Positions 52,603 through 61,803 of a stretch of DNA of 64,000 nt are shown piece after piece. The position numbers and the translations under genes are program-made. The DNA lies in the NCBI GenBank assembly GCA_963634825.1, contig CAVHCP010000001.1:62001-126000 (forward strand). The letters run 5' to 3'. Position 1 is the first letter of the stretch. Each line of letters opens with the position of its first letter. Under the pieces are notes generated by a model. That model ran no database searches. It was given only the letters and a program-made list of their open reading frames with translations, and was not told where the DNA came from. The DNA is from Gallibacter sp963634825 (lineage in GTDB: Bacteria > Bacillota > Clostridia > Peptostreptococcales > Anaerovoracaceae).

Positions 52603-53649
52603 ATGAAAAAACACGCAATAATCCCTATTTTTATTCCGCATAGCGGATGCAACAACGACTGCGTTTTTTGCAACCAAAAAATCATAACTGCACGCACAAA
52701 ACCGGTCTTGCCAAGCGATGTAACGGGCATCATCGACACATATCTAAATACTATAAAAGACACAACGGCAGAGACTGTTGAGGTCGCGTTTTTTGGTGGT
52801 AGCTTCACAGGAATACCTATAGAAGAGCAGTCGGCATTTTTAGAAATTGCACAAAAATACAAATCTGCCGGTAAAATCGACAAGATTCACCTTTCTACAC
52901 GACCCGATTATATCGATTGTGAAGTCTTAGACAATCTAAAGGCTCACGATGTTGATATTATAGAGCTCGGTGTGCAGTCCTTTGATGAGGAGGTTTTAAA
53001 GCTGTCGAAGCGCGGTCATCTTGTTTCTGATGTATATAAAGCTTGCGATCTTATAAAATCATATGGCTTTACGCTCGGCATCCAGCTTATGATAGGTCTG
53101 CCCGGTGACACTATGGTAAAGTCAATAGAAAGCGCTAAAAAAGCAGCCATGCTAAAGCCTTCACTTGCAAGGCTCTATCCTACAGTCATCCTTGAGGATA
53201 CCGAGCTTGCCATTATGTATAAGGGAGGGAAATACACTCCCTTTTCGGAGGAAACCACCGTGCAAATATGTAAGGAGATGTACAAAATCCTTGTAGCTTC
53301 AGGCATTACCGTTATGAGAGTAGGACTAAAAAGCACCGATCTTGTTACAAACGAAAGCGATCTTGGCAGTGGCTATCACCCTGCATTTCGACAGCTTGTA
53401 GAGGGCGAGATTGCAAAGGAGCAAATCTTAACTCAATTAAGTGCTTTAACTCCTAAAAAATTAAAAGGCGATAAAATGCCGACAAATAAGAGAAATATTA
53501 TATTTGCTTCAAATCCAAAAACCTTTTCAAATCTCATCGGTCATAAAGCGGTAAACAAAAAATTCTTTAGCAAGAACTTTTCTGCACTAAATATTACATA
53601 TCGTGCAGATGATGATATTCCTGCCGGAAAATACTTAGTAATCATATAG
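52603..53649 (+). CDS. Elp3-like radical SAM protein
   Basis: 348 residues. Radical SAM cluster CNNDCVFC (about 16-23), AFFGGSFTGIP, ELGVQSFDEEVL and QLMIGLPGD blocks place it in the Elp3/HemN-like group, without the acetyltransferase domain of full Elp3. Substrate unknown; relatives are often found near rnc/smc in Clostridia. No SD; see promoter 52568-52596. Confidence 0.85.
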   Translation: MKKHAIIPIFIPHSGCNNDCVFCNQKIITARTKPVLPSDVTGIIDTYLNTIKDTTAETVEVAFFGGSFTGIPIEEQSAFLEIAQKYKSAGKIDKIHLSTRPDYIDCEVLDNLKAHDVDIIELGVQSFDEEVLKLSKRGHLVSDVYKACDLIKSYGFTLGIQLMIGLPGDTMVKSIESAKKAAMLKPSLARLYPTVILEDTELAIMYKGGKYTPFSEETTVQICKEMYKILVASGITVMRVGLKSTDLVTNESDLGSGYHPAFRQLVEGEIAKEQILTQLSALTPKKLKGDKMPTNKRNIIFASNPKTFSNLIGHKAVNKKFFSKNFSALNITYRADDDIPAGKYLVII

Positions 53650-53698
53650 CTTTTTTATCCTCTTTGCCCTGCGCAATAGATTTGATGAGCTCATACGG

Positions 53699-53727
53699 TT
53701 GAATACCCTTTATAAATGTGATAAAAT
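53699..53727 (+). promoter_or_regulatory. Promoter of ACT/UPF0210 pair
   Basis: TTGAAT (53699-53704), 17 bases, TAAAAT (53722-53727); about 35 bases of leader, SD GGAGG. Confidence 0.65.
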
Positions 53728-53767
53728 CAATAATAGTCTAACTTTTAAAGCCAATCGGAGGTAAAAT

Positions 53768-54031
53768 ATGAAAGCAGTAGTAACAGTAATCGGAAAGGAT
53801 GCCGTAGGTATCCTCGCAGCGACTTCAACCTCGCTTGCAAAATCAAATGTAAATGTTATAGAAGTGACTCAATCAGTGCTTCAGGACTTCTTTGCAATGG
53901 TAATGCTTGTCGACATTTCAAAGTCAACGCTTTCCATCGAAGAGCTGAGAGAAGCTCTAAACGAAAATCTAAACGGTATGGAAGTCCATGTCATGCACGA
54001 GGACATTTTTAATTCGATGCATAGGATATAA
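53768..54031 (+). CDS. ACT domain protein (UPF0237 family)
   Basis: 87 residues forming one ACT domain: VVTVIGKDAVGILAATS, NVNVIEVTQSVLQDFFAMVM (quoted in part). Such proteins resemble the GcvR ligand-sensing domain and nearly always precede a UPF0210 gene, as here (24-base gap). Likely binds an amino acid and partners the next protein; function not established. Confidence 0.88.
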   Translation: MKAVVTVIGKDAVGILAATSTSLAKSNVNVIEVTQSVLQDFFAMVMLVDISKSTLSIEELREALNENLNGMEVHVMHEDIFNSMHRI

Positions 54032-54055
54032 CTGCACAAAACGGAGGAAAAATAA

Positions 54056-55414
54056 ATGCTAAATACAAGAGATATTCTTGAAACTATAAAAATGATACAG
54101 GAGGAAAATCTCGACATCAGGACCATAACTATGGGAATTTCCTTGCTCGATTGTGCAGATGCCGATATAGATAAGTCCTGTGAAAAGGTATACGAAAAGA
54201 TTTACCGTCTCGCTAAGAATTTAGTCAAAACAGGCGAAGCTATCGAAAAGAAATATGGTATTCCTATAGTCAATAAACGAATTTCGGTAACTCCCATCGC
54301 AATGCTTGTAGCTGTCAGTGGCGGAGATCCTGTAAAATACGCAAAAACCTTAGATAAGGCAGCAAAGGCTGTCGGAGTAAACTTTATCGGAGGATATTCG
54401 GCGCTTGTACAAAAGGGCTTTAGTGCCGGAGATAAAGAGCTTATGGAATCAATTCCTCGGGCTCTTGCAGAGACAGATTTTGTCTGCTCTTCTGTAAATA
54501 TCGGTAGTACAAAGGCCGGTATAAATATGGATGCCGTAAAGATTATGGGAAAGGCTATCAAAAAGTCCGCAGAAATAACAAAGGACAAACAGTGCATCGG
54601 TGCCGCAAAGCTTGTTGTATTTTGCAATGCCCCTGAGGACAATCCATTTATGGCAGGTGCTTTTCACGGTCCTGGGGAGCCGGACTGCGTAATAAATGTC
54701 GGTGTTTCCGGTCCCGGCGTAGTACGTGCCGCACTTTCTAAAATGGATGATAAGGATGATTTGCAGAAGGTTGCTGATACTATAAAGAAAACTGCTTTTA
54801 AGATAACACGTATGGGGCAACTCGTCGGAGAAGAAGCTTCAAAGATGCTAGGTGTGCCATTTGGTATTATAGACTTATCGCTTGCACCTACTCCGGCTGT
54901 CGGCGATTCGGTCGCACATATTTTAGAGGAAATAGGTCTTGAAGAAGTCGGTGCCTGCGGTACTACAGCTGCCCTTGCACTCTTAAATGACGCCGTAAAA
55001 AAAGGAGGCGTTATGGCATCTTCAACTGTCGGCGGACTGTCAGGTGCTTTTATTCCTGTATCGGAGGATGCCGGAATGATCGCAGGCGCACGCTCAGGCT
55101 CACTTGTAATCGAAAAGCTTGAAGCGATGACTGCTGTCTGCTCGGTCGGACTTGATATGATAATCGTACCGGGAGATACAACGCCTGAGGTATTGTCAGC
55201 TATCATTGCAGATGAGGCTGCAATAGGAATGGTAAATTCAAAAACTACTGCCGTAAGGATAATACCGGCAATCGGTTTAAAGGACGGCGAAGAGCTAAAC
55301 TTCGGAGGTCTTCTCGGTTACGGTCCTGTTATGAAGGTAAATACAAAGTCACCTTCTAAAATGATAAATCGTGGAGGTCGCATACCTGCACCGATACAAA
55401 GCCTCAAAAACTAA
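54056..55414 (+). CDS. PFL family protein (UPF0210/DUF711)
   Basis: 452 residues, full length for UPF0210. Recognisable blocks: ITMGISLLDCADADID, NKRISVTPIAM, INVGVSGPGVV, IIDLSLAPTPAVGDS. The fold resembles pyruvate formate-lyase, but the C-terminus has no glycyl-radical motif, so it is not a glycyl radical enzyme by sequence. GGAGG upstream. Paired with the ACT protein. Confidence 0.88.
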   Translation: MLNTRDILETIKMIQEENLDIRTITMGISLLDCADADIDKSCEKVYEKIYRLAKNLVKTGEAIEKKYGIPIVNKRISVTPIAMLVAVSGGDPVKYAKTLDKAAKAVGVNFIGGYSALVQKGFSAGDKELMESIPRALAETDFVCSSVNIGSTKAGINMDAVKIMGKAIKKSAEITKDKQCIGAAKLVVFCNAPEDNPFMAGAFHGPGEPDCVINVGVSGPGVVRAALSKMDDKDDLQKVADTIKKTAFKITRMGQLVGEEASKMLGVPFGIIDLSLAPTPAVGDSVAHILEEIGLEEVGACGTTAALALLNDAVKKGGVMASSTVGGLSGAFIPVSEDAGMIAGARSGSLVIEKLEAMTAVCSVGLDMIIVPGDTTPEVLSAIIADEAAIGMVNSKTTAVRIIPAIGLKDGEELNFGGLLGYGPVMKVNTKSPSKMINRGGRIPAPIQSLKN

Positions 55415-55432
55415 TCCGGATTTAACTGTAGC

Positions 55433-55472
55433 AAAAAGAGAGCAAGGGAACATGCCCTTTACTCTCTTTTTT
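55433..55472. terminator. Bidirectional terminator
   Basis: AGAGAG...CTCTCT and AAGGG/CCCTT pair around AACATG; A-run and T-run on both sides end the UPF0210 gene and the convergent nitroreductase unit. Confidence 0.85.
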
Positions 55473-55512
55473 GTCAACCCTTTTTGTCTTATAGCCCCCT
55501 ATAACCCACTTT

Positions 55513-56241
55513 TTAATCTAAAATGTAGTGTCCGCCGTTACCAAACTCAAAATGTCCGTTTTGAGCTCCAACCTCAAAATGAAACTTAGCTATCCCAAGA
55601 TCATAATAGTTCATAATAGTCGGCTCCTTTATGCGTGCTGTCACGTTACCTCCGGAATAGTAAAAGAGAACCGGCATTTTATTTTTCGCAGATGGCGCTC
55701 TTTGTACCATTTTCATTCCCTCTATAAACCAGTTTGGCGGTTCCTCTTCGCTATAAAAAAGATCTGTTATCGCTTTCGTTTTTTTAACCTTGTGCATGCT
55801 GTTTCTTATGGCATTTTCGCGCGGTGTGGCTTTTGTTTTAACATTCCCAAATACAATCACACACCTAAATGTCTCATCGTCGGCAACCTTGCAACGACAT
55901 TTTCCCTTGTCAAACGTACCACCTACCCAGCATGTGCCAAGTCCGAGCGTTTCGCACAGCAAAAGAATTCTTTCTCCGAAGTATCCGAGCTTCTCGTCTA
56001 TAAATGGATCTCGCGCTGAGCCGACAAGTGCGATATAATTTCTGACGCCTTTAAACATTCCATAGCCTGCAATACCGCCAAAGCCGTCGCTTTCGTCAAT
56101 CATAAGCTGGATATTTAGGTGCTCTTCCCTGTTTATCCTCTCGATTTCCTCACGCAAAAACAAAACCTTTTCTATCGACGGCAATTCGCTTGTATATGAT
56201 CTTCTCGAGACTCTTGTCATAATTGCTTTTTTATAATTCAT
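55513..56241 (-). CDS. Nitroreductase family protein (TM1586-like)
   Basis: 242 residues. N-terminal AIMTRVSRRSYTSELPS (FMN-binding Arg/Ser pattern), LGLGTCWVGGTF and APSAKNKMP are features of the two-lobed TM1586 type nitroreductase that acts as a pseudo-dimer in one chain. Substrate unknown. Overlaps the shikimate kinase gene by 11 bases; weak SD. Confidence 0.82.
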   Translation of the reverse strand: MNYKKAIMTRVSRRSYTSELPSIEKVLFLREEIERINREEHLNIQLMIDESDGFGGIAGYGMFKGVRNYIALVGSARDPFIDEKLGYFGERILLLCETLGLGTCWVGGTFDKGKCRCKVADDETFRCVIVFGNVKTKATPRENAIRNSMHKVKKTKAITDLFYSEEEPPNWFIEGMKMVQRAPSAKNKMPVLFYYSGGNVTARIKEPTIMNYYDLGIAKFHFEVGAQNGHFEFGNGGHYILD

Positions 56242-56758
56242 AGCGCTTTCTCAGCTCCTCTTTTATAGTGCCTATGCTCTTGCGTATACTCTGCCCTGTG
56301 ACATTTACAGTTATATCAGCATACTTTTCGTAGAGCGGTTTTCTTTCCATATAAAGATCATATAGCGTCTGACCCTCTTTTATCGAAACGCCTCTTTTGT
56401 GCAAATCTCCAAGTCGCTCCTTTAGATCCTCATATGCGATTTCAAGATATATGACAGTCCCGATGTCTTTTAAATGCTCCATCGCTTTGCTTCCGTAAAC
56501 GGCACTGCCTCCTGTTGCTATCACGCTGTCCCTAAGATCTATTCCGGCTAAAACTTCTTCTTCTATCTGGTTAAAGCCGTCAGTACCAAATGCATCTAAT
56601 ATTTCGTCGAGTCGCATACCTTTTTCATTTTGTATGAGTATGTCCGCATCCAAAAAATCACAACCTAAGGCTTTTGCAAGCACAACCCCGTTTGTGCTCT
56701 TCCCGCTTCCTGGCATTCCTATAAATATGAGATTGTCACCCTTCAAGAGTTTATGCAT
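56231..56758 (-). CDS. aroK: Shikimate kinase
   Basis: 175 residues: P-loop GMPGSGKST (15-23), DADILIQNEKGM (shikimate-binding Asp), VIATGGSAV and RKPLYEKYADITV. Makes shikimate 3-phosphate in aromatic amino-acid synthesis. Not next to other aro genes. GGAGG before ATG. Confidence 0.88.
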   Translation of the reverse strand: MHKLLKGDNLIFIGMPGSGKSTNGVVLAKALGCDFLDADILIQNEKGMRLDEILDAFGTDGFNQIEEEVLAGIDLRDSVIATGGSAVYGSKAMEHLKDIGTVIYLEIAYEDLKERLGDLHKRGVSIKEGQTLYDLYMERKPLYEKYADITVNVTGQSIRKSIGTIKEELRKRYEL

Positions 56759-56767
56759 AAAATCCTC

Positions 56768-59554
56768 CTAATCATTTGCTTTCATCGATTCAACCATATC
56801 TATCTTTCTTATACTCTTTCGCATTATTAAATTTACAATAAATGTAAATATTGCAATAGTCAAAAACGAGAACAAATAGCTCATTGGCGCTATACTTCGC
56901 CCAAACATCACATCATCTACCTCCGCCGTCTTAATTACAAATTGATGCAAAAGTATACCCAGTGGCACACCAAAAAGCACTCCTATTGCGGCAAGCAGAT
57001 TTATTTCCCTAAATATGTATGATGACACCTCTCGCGGATAAAATCCAAGAACCTTTATAGTTGCAAGCTCCTTTTTCCGCTCGCATATATTTACATTTGT
57101 AAGATTATATAAGACTATTATAGAAAGTCCGCCGGCAGATAGTATTATTACCATAACTATATAATCTATACTCTTTACCGAATCAGAGAAGGTATCTTTG
57201 ACGCTTGCTGAGGAAAGTACATATTTGACACCATTTTCCTCCATTACCTTTTGCGAAATTTTATTTGTGCTTATGCTCTCTTTTGCACTTTTATCTATAT
57301 TTAAATATATAAGATTTGGTGAAAGCTCTTTTTCGTAAAGTTCCTCATACGTCGCTTTATTCATATATCCTGTCGCACTGGCATAATTTTCGGCAATGCC
57401 TATAAGCTTTACCTCTTTTTTATTGCCATCTGCTATTATGCTGAGTTTATCACCTTTTTTGAGTCCCTGCTTTTCGCAGAATTTTTCGGGCAGGACTATG
57501 CCGCCATCCTCAAGTGTTATTTTTTTATGATCTTTTCTCGTTCTAAGCTGTATAAAATCACCTATAGTCTCTGCATCCTCCGGCACCTGTATATCAACCG
57601 TTTTCTTTGCATCATCGACCTCTATTTGAAGCGTATCAGCCATAAAAAAGCCTTGCTCTTCATAAAAGTCTTCCTTTGGCTGCCAATCATCCTTATCTAC
57701 ATAAGCTGCAACATCATACTTAAAGATTTCGCCGTATTGCAAATCAGCAATATCCTTTATCGAATCTCTCACACCAAAGCCTGTAAGAAGCAATGCAAAG
57801 CATCCTGCCATACCTATTATCGTCATAAGAAATCTCTTTTTATATCTAAATAGATTTCTAAATGTCACCTTTCGTGTAAATTTAAGTCTCGACCAAACAG
57901 GAGTTATCCTCTCGAGTAAAATTCGTTTGCCCGGCTCCGGTGCCTTTGGCAACAGAAGTGCTGCCGGTTTTTCCTTTAGCTCGCTTCGACACGAAAAATA
58001 TATTGTCAATATGACGATTGCTTCCATTACAAGGAATATAGGTATCGCCAGCCAAGGTAGAAATGGTGTATCTGCCTCCGGAAGGTTATACATCATCGCA
58101 TACGCATTTGAGATTACTTTTGGAAAAAGTATAAATCCGGCTGCAAATCCGACGACCGATCCTATCAATGTTGCGGCTGTTCCATATGCAAAATAATAAT
58201 TTCTTACCGAACGATTGCTATATCCAAGCGATTTTAGCGCTCCGACCTGTCCTCTCTCCTCTTCGATCATCCTTGTCATTGTAGTTAGCACCACAAGTGC
58301 CGCTACAAGGAAAAAGAATATAGGAATAACCTTTGCAATTGCCGCAACCTTTTCCGTATCGCCCTTGTATCCCGAAACTCCGACCGAATCAAGTCTGCTT
58401 GTCACATACCACGTACCGTCCGCGATTTCATCTACCTGCTTTTGTCCATCTGCTATTTTTGCCTCAGCGTCCTTAAAACCGGCCTCGGCTTTTGTTTTAG
58501 CAGCATTGTAACTTACAAGCCCTTGCTCTATTTGCTTTTTTTGTGCTATTAGCTGTGCTCTTTGAGTTGTAAGCTGACTTTTTTGTTTTTGCAACGCTGC
58601 CCTTTGCGATGCCAAGGCAGGTATGTCCGGCATCTGCGATAAGCTTTCGTCTATCTTATTGATGCCTGTATCTACCTGTGATATAGCATTTTCTATCTTT
58701 GTTTTATTTTTATCAAGCTCTGCCTTTGTAGTTGCAAGCTCATCATTTGTTGCCTTCTTTGTAGCCTCAAAGCTTGCTTTTTGCTCATCGAGCTTTGCCT
58801 GTGCCTCTGAAACAAGCTCATCGTGACGCGCCTTTACCTGCTTATCACCAAAGGCCTCAAATTTTTTCTTTAGCTCCTTTATGCTATCCTTATATTCATC
58901 AGAAAACATGTCATCTGCGTCTATATTGCATGTAGCATAAACGATAGTTGTGACATCGTCATCTCCTGCCGGAGTAAAAAGCGCAAGACCTATGCCACCG
59001 CCACCTATCGTAGTCGTTTCCTCCGACAAGGATAAAAACATCGGTGATTGTGCAATACCTACTACTTCATATTTATTGCCATCATCATTTGTAAGCTCAT
59101 CTCCTATATTTATTTTTGTAGAATACGGATTTGGTATTACCGCAACGCACTCACTATCATTTTTAGGATTTCGCCCCTCTGTCATTGCAAGCTGATTTAG
59201 TGCATTTTTATCATCAAAATCTATATGATATATACGAGTAGCATACGTTTCGCCCTCTTGATCGCTTATCATCTGATCTTCTTGATTTATCGCCATCGTC
59301 TGTTTTACATACGAAAGGTCATTTATCGCCTCAAGGTCATCATCCGAAAAGCCCAAAGTGCTCTGGATATAAAAATCATAAACATTTTTTTCTTTAAAAT
59401 ATTTATTTGCATTTGCCTGCATATCCGGAGTCGTCGCCAGCAGTCCCGCCAAAAAGCCCGTACCAAGCGCAACGATGCTCACGATCGCTATAAATCTCGA
59501 AAGGCTCCCTTTGATACTCCTTCTGCACATTTTGAAAAAGCTCTTGTTTACCAT
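56768..59554 (-). CDS. ABC transporter permease, FtsX-like, with extracytoplasmic coiled coil
   Basis: 928 residues. One N-terminal helix (about 20-42), a large outer domain with a coiled coil (about 240-385: Lys/Gln-rich heptads), three helices with an FtsX domain (about 410-530), a second outer domain and a final three-helix FtsX domain (about 800-920). Such double-FtsX permeases work with MacB/LolD-type ATPases in mechanotransmission, lipid or peptide export rather than nutrient import. Substrate unknown. Seven bases after its ATPase gene. Confidence 0.88.
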   Translation of the reverse strand: MVNKSFFKMCRRSIKGSLSRFIAIVSIVALGTGFLAGLLATTPDMQANANKYFKEKNVYDFYIQSTLGFSDDDLEAINDLSYVKQTMAINQEDQMISDQEGETYATRIYHIDFDDKNALNQLAMTEGRNPKNDSECVAVIPNPYSTKINIGDELTNDDGNKYEVVGIAQSPMFLSLSEETTTIGGGGIGLALFTPAGDDDVTTIVYATCNIDADDMFSDEYKDSIKELKKKFEAFGDKQVKARHDELVSEAQAKLDEQKASFEATKKATNDELATTKAELDKNKTKIENAISQVDTGINKIDESLSQMPDIPALASQRAALQKQKSQLTTQRAQLIAQKKQIEQGLVSYNAAKTKAEAGFKDAEAKIADGQKQVDEIADGTWYVTSRLDSVGVSGYKGDTEKVAAIAKVIPIFFFLVAALVVLTTMTRMIEEERGQVGALKSLGYSNRSVRNYYFAYGTAATLIGSVVGFAAGFILFPKVISNAYAMMYNLPEADTPFLPWLAIPIFLVMEAIVILTIYFSCRSELKEKPAALLLPKAPEPGKRILLERITPVWSRLKFTRKVTFRNLFRYKKRFLMTIIGMAGCFALLLTGFGVRDSIKDIADLQYGEIFKYDVAAYVDKDDWQPKEDFYEEQGFFMADTLQIEVDDAKKTVDIQVPEDAETIGDFIQLRTRKDHKKITLEDGGIVLPEKFCEKQGLKKGDKLSIIADGNKKEVKLIGIAENYASATGYMNKATYEELYEKELSPNLIYLNIDKSAKESISTNKISQKVMEENGVKYVLSSASVKDTFSDSVKSIDYIVMVIILSAGGLSIIVLYNLTNVNICERKKELATIKVLGFYPREVSSYIFREINLLAAIGVLFGVPLGILLHQFVIKTAEVDDVMFGRSIAPMSYLFSFLTIAIFTFIVNLIMRKSIRKIDMVESMKAND

Positions 59555-59561
59555 AATCTGC

Positions 59562-60266
59562 CTACCATTCTATCTGACTTATGTGCACCGGATTGTCATT
59601 TGTGCTGACATCTACTACCGTGCCGTTTTTGACCTGTATAACTCTATCTGCCATCGGCACTATCGCCTGATTATGTGTGATCACTATAACTGTCTTGCCT
59701 TTGTTTTTGCAGGTATCATGCAAAAGTTGCAATATATTTTTGCCCGTATTGTAATCAAGAGCGCCTGTCGGCTCATCACATAATAAAATTTTAGGATTTT
59801 TCGCAAGAGCTCTTGCTATTGAGACCCTTTGTTGCTCTCCGCCCGAAAGCTGCGCCGGAAAATTATCGATACGCTCCGAAAGTCCAACCTCTTGCAAGAC
59901 TGTCCTTGCATCAAGCGGCTCCTTACAGATCTCCGATGCCAGCTCAACATTTTCGAGTGCTGTCAGATTTTGTACGAGATTGTAAAATTGAAAAACAAAA
60001 CCCACATCATATCTTCTGTATGATGTGAGTTTCTTTTCGTCATATTTGCTTACTTCCTGCCCGTCCAATATAACAGAACCCTCGTCGCAGTTATCCATAC
60101 CACCTAGAATGTTTAAAAGTGTAGTCTTGCCGGCTCCGCTCGGACCTACTATTACGCAAAATTCGCCTTTTTGTATTTCAAATTTTATATGGTCGAGTGC
60201 AACTATTTTATGCTCTCCCATTTTGTAATATTTACTTACATCCTTAAAGCTAACATAACTTGACAT
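59562..60266 (-). CDS. ABC transporter ATP-binding protein (MacB/LolD type)
   Basis: 234 residues. Walker A GPSGAGKTT, signature LSGGEQQRVSIARAL, Walker B LLCDEPTGALD, switch VITHN. Start at 60266 (MSSYVSFKD): GAGG lies 6 bases upstream; the frame from 60278 adds four residues with the SD inside it. Confidence 0.93.
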   Translation of the reverse strand: MSSYVSFKDVSKYYKMGEHKIVALDHIKFEIQKGEFCVIVGPSGAGKTTLLNILGGMDNCDEGSVILDGQEVSKYDEKKLTSYRRYDVGFVFQFYNLVQNLTALENVELASEICKEPLDARTVLQEVGLSERIDNFPAQLSGGEQQRVSIARALAKNPKILLCDEPTGALDYNTGKNILQLLHDTCKNKGKTVIVITHNQAIVPMADRVIQVKNGTVVDVSTNDNPVHISQIEW

Positions 60267-60299
60267 AATATACCTCATTTTTTCTCTTTTTAAAGTATA

Positions 60300-61037
60300 T
60301 TATAATGCCGGAAGCATACAGCAGTCAAGCAATGCCTCGCTGATTAGCCTGTGTCCTTTCTCATTTGGATGCATACCGTCTGCGCATAAAAAGTCCTCAT
60401 AATTAGGATATTTCAAAAATACCTTTCGTATATCAAGGACGCGTACGTTTTCCTCCTGTGCCATATCAAAAATTATGCTGTTGTACATTTCGTGCCATCT
60501 GTATATGTATTCCTTTTTGCCACCGATAAATTTAAGGATGTTTTCCTTTGAAAGATCCCTGCTGACCCAATCAAAAAAACGTTTTGCATCTATTGGCGGA
60601 AGGGAAAGAAGTATCGGCATACAGCCCTCCCCTTTGACTTTTTCAATCATCCTTTTATATTCTCTTTTAAATTCGTTTGGCGGCACAGCAGGAAAATGCT
60701 CAACTTCAGGACTTTCCGAAACCTCTTTCCAATTGTAATTGCAATCATTACCGCCAAATTCGAGGACGACATATTTGCACTTTTTGATATCTTCTATATT
60801 TTTTTCAAGCGTCTTCTCACCATTTAAAACAGTAGATCCGAATTTCGCCATATTTGTCACCTCGAGCTTGTTATTTTGCGAAAATAAATCTACAAAGCTG
60901 TCTTTTATAAATCGATATCTGTTTTTTATCTCATCATAAATAACGCCCTTTGCAACGCTGTCCCCAAGTACGCATATAGCCGTTCTTTTTTTATCATCCT
61001 TGTTTTTTTGAATTGTCTTTTTTTTCTCTTTTCTCAT
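60300..61037 (-). CDS. SGNH/GDSL hydrolase family protein
   Basis: 245 residues. Block I VLGDSVAKG (nucleophile Ser), block III FGGNDCNY and block V DGMHPNEKGH (Asp/His) are intact. A Lys-rich N-terminus replaces a signal peptide, so it is probably cytoplasmic. Substrate unknown, likely an ester. SD GGAAGG upstream of ATG. Confidence 0.85.
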   Translation of the reverse strand: MRKEKKKTIQKNKDDKKRTAICVLGDSVAKGVIYDEIKNRYRFIKDSFVDLFSQNNKLEVTNMAKFGSTVLNGEKTLEKNIEDIKKCKYVVLEFGGNDCNYNWKEVSESPEVEHFPAVPPNEFKREYKRMIEKVKGEGCMPILLSLPPIDAKRFFDWVSRDLSKENILKFIGGKKEYIYRWHEMYNSIIFDMAQEENVRVLDIRKVFLKYPNYEDFLCADGMHPNEKGHRLISEALLDCCMLPAL

Positions 61038-61162
61038 TCAGATACCTTCCATTTATATTTTTTAATGCCGGGTTTTTATCTTGTAATCGCATATTACGAT
61101 TTTAGTTATTATACAATATGTTTTTCAATACTATATCACAAGGTGCGATTTTTGTAAATAGG

Positions 61163-61191
61163 TTTACAGCATTTGTATGTTGCGGTATAAT
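61163..61191 (+). promoter_or_regulatory. Promoter of the DUF1836 gene
   Basis: TTTACA (61163-61168), 17 bases, TATAAT (61186-61191). Confidence 0.75.
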
Positions 61192-61211
61192 TATTATCTA
61201 AAATCTACTGC

Positions 61212-61236
61212 AAAGCGACGAAGCGCTTTATTTTTT
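61212..61236 (+). terminator. Terminator-like hairpin in the DUF1836 leader
   Basis: AAAGCG-ACGAAG-CGCTTT followed by A and six Ts, between the predicted start (about 61198) and the gene. Could attenuate transcription; the 6-bp stem is weak. Confidence 0.45.
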
Positions 61237-61272
61237 ATAAATTATTATAAATATAAAAATTACGGAGGACTT

Positions 61273-61803
61273 ATGAAGGATATATTAAAGGATTATAAAA
61301 AATTATTTGCCGAAAAACGCCCCGAAAACTGGGATCTCATACCTGACATAGAGCTTTATATGGACCAGGTCATCGGTTATATGCAAAGGCAACATCTCGG
61401 TTTTGATATTAACGAAAGCCTCACCTCATCGATGGTAAACAACTATGCAAAACAAGAGGTTATGCCGCGTGCAAAAGGCAAAAAATATACAAGGGAGCAT
61501 ATAGCATATCTCACTTCGATATGTCTTTTAAAGCAAATCTTGTCGGTTTCTGACACAAAGGTACTGCTCGATGAGGAGCTAAAAGATGAGGAAATATCAT
61601 CTTTTTATGAAAAATATACCGATATCCTTGACCAAAACCTCACTATCATAGATAATCTTATTGATACTAATCTCGACAAGAAAGACAGAGCAGAGCTTGC
61701 ACTTAAGCTTGCAATCTCAAGTTATACAAAAAAGCTTGCCTGCCAGTGTCTTGTCGATTCGCTAAAAGATGTAAATATAAAGGATAAAAACAAACATGAC
61801 TAA
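61273..61803 (+). CDS. DUF1836 domain protein
   Basis: 176 residues. Central MDQVIGYMQRQ, LTSSMVNNYAKQ and KYTREHIAYLTSICLLKQIL match DUF1836, a MerR-like helix-turn-helix family; probably a transcription factor. GGAGG just before the ATG at 61273; the longer frame starts before a hairpin and has no SD. Its last 8 bases overlap the carboxypeptidase gene. Confidence 0.85.
   Translation: MKDILKDYKKLFAEKRPENWDLIPDIELYMDQVIGYMQRQHLGFDINESLTSSMVNNYAKQEVMPRAKGKKYTREHIAYLTSICLLKQILSVSDTKVLLDEELKDEEISSFYEKYTDILDQNLTIIDNLIDTNLDKKDRAELALKLAISSYTKKLACQCLVDSLKDVNIKDKNKHD

Noticed and set aside
52407..52883. Minus-strand 158-codon reading frame over the repeat element and radical SAM gene
   Set aside because: It lies antisense to a clear radical SAM gene, has no SD or family motif, and its start lies in the inverted-repeat element.
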